Shown here one piece after another: positions 6,952-9,261 of a stretch of DNA of 9,261 nt. How positions within the stretch are numbered: position 1 is the first letter of the stretch; each line of letters opens with the position of its first letter. Origin of the DNA: DATFJZ01 sp034660495 (GTDB lineage Bacteria > Desulfobacterota > Desulfobacteria > Desulfobacterales > Desulfobacteraceae); contig JAYEJJ010000278.1 in NCBI GenBank assembly GCA_034660495.1, forward strand, positions 1 to 9,261. The letters run 5' to 3'. The translations under genes were made by a program, and so were the position numbers. Below the pieces are notes generated by a model. It worked only from the letters and a program-made list of their open reading frames with translations, did no database searches and was not told the DNA's origin.

Positions 6952-7181
6952 AACACAATTGATGTTCGGCCTGTAATATTATCAAGCTGAAACCGGCTGA
7001 TATATAAAGGGTCGATATAAAATTCAGGCAATCTGCCTCTACTGGAAGGAAGTTATCAGCGAATATTGTTTTCCCTGCTCCATCTGGAGAGAATTCCCTC
7101 ACAAAATATTTTGACTACAATTGTAACATCCCTGGAGTTTTAATAATAGTCCACTCCTTTAAATTCGGTATTGTGAGGAGT
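6952..7181 (-). pseudogene. Convergent junction with coding-like minus-strand remnants
   Basis: No intact gene is visible here. On the minus strand one frame reads INELLTIPNLKEW and continues to GMLQL before a TAG at about 7120, then resumes in the same frame as KYFVREFSPDGAGKTIFADN and runs into the end of the HD gene. Read through that stop, the fragments look protein-like, suggesting the tail of a decayed gene that once followed the kinase. The segment after about 6990 loses coding character. I do not recognise a family. Chance ORFs in a convergent spacer are the alternative. Confidence 0.3.
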
Positions 7182-7572
7182 TCATTTATGGCATAGTCTG
7201 CTGGCGGCCCTCCGGCTGCCTTGTAACGGTTTCCAGTAAAGCCGATTCAACGTCCATGTCGATCCTCTACAGCCTGATGTTCCGGTATAACTCTTTGCGG
7301 CCGCGGCCCGTAGGCGATGCCAATGGAAAAGCAGGTTGGGATGCGTAATCGCTGCATCATGCATGGACCATTCAGTCATCTGATTCAGTTCAAATCTGGC
7401 TCCGTAAATTCCAAGTAGGCTTATCCTCATCATGGCTCCATTGGCCTGACTATCGGGATTCGGACGTACCTGAAGACCCGCAGAAATGATCATGCCGCAG
7501 ACAAACCAGTCTGTAAACTCTTTTTCCGATGCCACTTTTGGTTGAAACCTCAAGCGCTCCTTTATCTGTCAT
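7182..7572 (-). pseudogene. Unrecognised, apparently frameshifted gene downstream of the kinase
   Basis: Two overlapping minus-strand frames share the coding signal. An ATG at 7572 overlaps the kinase stop and reads MTDKGALEVSTKSGIGK, then runs out of frame and stops near 7450. The neighbouring frame is open from TTG (7553, with AGGAG 3 nt upstream) to TGA near 7182 and reads convincingly from KEFTDWFVCGMIISAGLQ through YGARFELNQMTEW to LLFHWHRLR. A one-base change in the A5 run (7521-7525) would join the two. After about 7310 this frame turns into low-quality Ser/Arg/Trp-rich sequence, so a second lesion is likely. No family is recognised. The alternatives are a short intact TTG-started gene of 123 residues, or a sequencing error. 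Confidence 0.4.
7203..7220. repeat. GC-rich hairpin in the kinase-side junction
   Basis: GGCGGCC (7203-7209) can pair with GGCTGCC (7214-7220) with one G-T wobble and a 4-nt loop. Neither strand has a T run behind it, so it is not a canonical intrinsic terminator, though it is the strongest hairpin in the convergent junction. Confidence 0.35.
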
Positions 7573-9133
7573 CACCTGTAATTTTTTTTGCCCGGGCGGA
7601 ATAATCGCCAACCTTATCTGCGTTATAAAGCCGCTGGAAATATTCGTTTGATCTGCGACGATCACCGATGATGTGATAATACTGGCCAATGTGTAAAAGG
7701 CTGAACAGATCAAAAGCATCTATTGCCAACGCTTGGTTATAGAAGCTGAGAGCGAGGTGATCGTCTCCGTTTAAAGCATGAGCCCATGCCAGTTTGTTGT
7801 AGACGACCAAAGCCTCCGGTTTTTCATTTCTGACCTCTTCAAGAAGCTGGATCGCCTGTCGGTAATCGCCATCCAATCCGTAGGCAATTGCGAGTTTGAA
7901 TTTGGCATAAGAGCTTGAGGTTATCTTTACCAGCGAGGTGTAAATCTGGATGGCCTGTTCATAACGCTGATCGTCCACATAGAGAGAGCCAAGACGTTCG
8001 ATGGTCTCAATCTTCTGGCGATCCTCAACCGGGTATCCGCGCTCGTAGATCCCCATCAATCGTTCATAAGCAGCAATGGCCTTCTTTTTATATCCCAAAC
8101 GAATGCAAATACCGCCGAGCATCCGCAAGTACTGAGGATGTTCATCACTTCGGTCAACAGCTGCTTCAGCCGCTTCCAATGCCCCCTGATGATCACCCTC
8201 GGAAAGCTTTTTCTTGGCGAGTTCAAGGTAATAGAGCGGGCTCGATGAAGGCGGTTGAAATTCTTGTTTGAGTGCGGACCAATAAGGCAGTTCCGCCATG
8301 ACATTGCTGGCAGACAAGGAATCCACACACCGATCGACATCAGCTCGCAACTCACCGACGCTTTGATACCGTTTTTCCGGCCGCCGTTTCATGGTTTTCA
8401 AAATCACCTGTTCAAGGTCGGCTGGAATATCGGTGTTAATTTCCCGGGGCTTTGAAATGTTCAAGCCGGTCAACAACTGGTGTGGACTGGTGTATGGGAG
8501 GGACCCTGTGGTCATCTCATATAACAAGACTCCGAGTGAATAAATATCCGACACCTTGCTGCGTTTACCCTCCAGAGCAACTTCCGGAGCCATGTAAGCT
8601 TCTGTTCCATGGCGCTTGGTCCAGACCCACGCATCCTCAAATCTTCTACTGACGCCAAAGTCGGTTATTTTGGCCTTATTGCTATCCTTGGCAATAAGGA
8701 TGTTTTCCGGTTTAAGATCGTTGTGTGAAATATTCCTTTGATGCACGGCTGCGAGTCCATCCAGTATATTGGCAAGCCACTTAAGCATCTGTTTGAAAGA
8801 CAGGTTCGTTGCAATGCCTGAGCCCTGCATGATCGCTGAGAGACTACAACCATCAATGAACTCCATTTCAATAAAAAACAGATCGCTGATGGTATGAAAT
8901 CCATAGAATTCTACAATGTTGGGATGGATGATTCCTTTAACGATATCTGCTTCTTTCCGAAGGACTTTTTCTCCTTTTTCCTGATCTTTTGGAATCTTGA
9001 TGGCGACATGTTTCCCGTCAAATAAACGTTCGGCCCTCCATACTTCACCGAAGCTACCTTTACCGACCTCTTCAATAAGCCGAAAACGGTCGCCAAGTAG
9101 TTCGTTTTTCTTTGTTCTAAAGAAAATGCCCAT
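7562..9133 (-). CDS. Serine/threonine protein kinase (non-RD) with C-terminal TPR array
   Basis: 523 residues from the ATG at 9133. The kinase domain (about 17-265) has the glycine loop GKGSFGEV (24-31), VAIK lysine K46, alphaC glutamate E61, catalytic loop HNDLKPEN (H137, D139, N144), DFG (158-160) and APE (182-184). The usual HRD arginine is Asn138, making it a non-RD kinase, but all catalytic residues are present. From about 300 to 510 there are five or six TPR-like helical pairs (for example DHQGALEAAEAAVDRS, YEQAIQIYTSLVKI, DHLALSFYNQALAID), suggesting partner-regulated signalling. There is no transmembrane helix or PASTA domain, so it is probably cytoplasmic. Start choice: a GTG at 9160 extends the frame by 9 residues, but a good promoter puts the transcript start near 9160, and AGGAG at about 9148-9152 precedes the ATG, although at a long spacing of 14 nt. 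Confidence 0.9.
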   Translation of the reverse strand: MGIFFRTKKNELLGDRFRLIEEVGKGSFGEVWRAERLFDGKHVAIKIPKDQEKGEKVLRKEADIVKGIIHPNIVEFYGFHTISDLFFIEMEFIDGCSLSAIMQGSGIATNLSFKQMLKWLANILDGLAAVHQRNISHNDLKPENILIAKDSNKAKITDFGVSRRFEDAWVWTKRHGTEAYMAPEVALEGKRSKVSDIYSLGVLLYEMTTGSLPYTSPHQLLTGLNISKPREINTDIPADLEQVILKTMKRRPEKRYQSVGELRADVDRCVDSLSASNVMAELPYWSALKQEFQPPSSSPLYYLELAKKKLSEGDHQGALEAAEAAVDRSDEHPQYLRMLGGICIRLGYKKKAIAAYERLMGIYERGYPVEDRQKIETIERLGSLYVDDQRYEQAIQIYTSLVKITSSSYAKFKLAIAYGLDGDYRQAIQLLEEVRNEKPEALVVYNKLAWAHALNGDDHLALSFYNQALAIDAFDLFSLLHIGQYYHIIGDRRRSNEYFQRLYNADKVGDYSARAKKITGDDR

Positions 9134-9166
9134 TAATAACTTCAGAGCTCCTGACACCACAAACCT

Positions 9167-9195
9167 AATATATTGTTTTAACTGAAAATATTCAA
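9167..9195 (-). promoter_or_regulatory. Sigma70-like promoter of the kinase gene
   Basis: On the minus strand TTGAAT (9190-9195) and TATATT (9167-9172) are separated by exactly 17 nt. The expected start site is near 9160, about 26 nt before the ATG at 9133. A second possible pair lies upstream: TTGTCT (9231-9236) and TAAAAT (9209-9214), 16 nt apart. Confidence 0.5.
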
Positions 9196-9230
9196 ATTTA
9201 GGATCGTAATTTTAAATGCATAAAAAAACC

Positions 9231-9261
9231 AGACAAATACCATATATTGTGCTTATTGTCT
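9231..9261. repeat. Inverted repeat AGACAA/TTGTCT upstream of the kinase promoter
   Basis: AGACAA (9231-9236) and TTGTCT (9256-9261) are perfect inverted 6-mers separated by 19 nt. The window ends at the second arm, so the repeat could be longer. It covers the -35 box of the upstream promoter candidate and could be an operator, but 6-bp arms can occur by chance. Confidence 0.25.

Noticed and set aside
7110..7130. In-frame TAG near 7120 as a pyrrolysine codon
   Set aside because: Some Desulfobacterota use pyrrolysine, but the flanking frame has other stops and no methyltransferase similarity, so a decayed gene is simpler.
7297..7310. NotI/SacII-like GCGGCCGCGGCC run as a cloning scar
   Set aside because: It sits inside a continuous native-looking sequence with no vector or linker flanks; one rare site is not evidence of engineering.
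7450..7719. 89-codon minus-strand ORF overlapping the kinase 3' end
   Set aside because: Its upstream part is out of frame with the TPR-coding region; only the part from the ATG at 7572 may be real and is covered in the frameshifted gene entry.
8056..8355. Minus-strand 99-codon ORF and plus-strand ORFs within the kinase gene
   Set aside because: All are shadows of the kinase/TPR reading frame.

Overview
The window looks like a Gram-negative, sulfate-reducer-type bacterium of the Desulfobacterota (Desulfobacter/Desulfobacula-like). This is an inference from gene content, A-rich codon use and the PlsB and plant-like DapB sequence types; no marker RNA gene is present. There are no tRNA, rRNA or CRISPR features.

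Left edge (1-147, + strand): this appears to be the right end of an IS200/IS605-type element. It holds the last codons of a TnpB-like frame, a chain of hairpins matching an omega-RNA scaffold, and a TTGAC boundary. The element abuts, and supplies the stop codon of, a small two-helix membrane protein gene on the minus strand (126-401). A 230-bp AT-rich divergent spacer follows.

Centre (635-6951, + strand): five genes are packed with spacings of 2, 20 and 17 nt and a 4-nt overlap, so they probably form one operon. They encode PlsB glycerol-3-phosphate acyltransferase, a fused sugar-1-phosphate nucleotidyltransferase/aminoglycoside-phosphotransferase-fold kinase resembling MurU-AmgK, a plant-type DapB, a membrane DUF1232/J-domain protein and an HD-domain hydrolase. 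The common theme is envelope precursor supply: phospholipid entry, probable MurNAc salvage to UDP-MurNAc, and diaminopimelate synthesis for peptidoglycan. A membrane-tethered DnaK co-chaperone and an HD enzyme of unknown substrate are appended.

Right part (minus strand): a Ser/Thr protein kinase with a C-terminal TPR array (7562-9133) is transcribed towards the operon from a recognisable sigma70-like promoter. Directly behind it is a coding-like stretch that cannot be read in one frame (about 7182-7572), then further coding-like fragments broken by stops (about 6990-7250). I read this as a decayed accessory gene or genes. The convergent junction with the HD gene has no clear intrinsic terminator.

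I do not see a complete, clearly undescribed system. The strongest second-look items are the IS end that rewrites a host gene's C-terminus, the envelope operon with its fused salvage enzyme and plant-like DapB, and the non-RD kinase-TPR gene with its broken partner.
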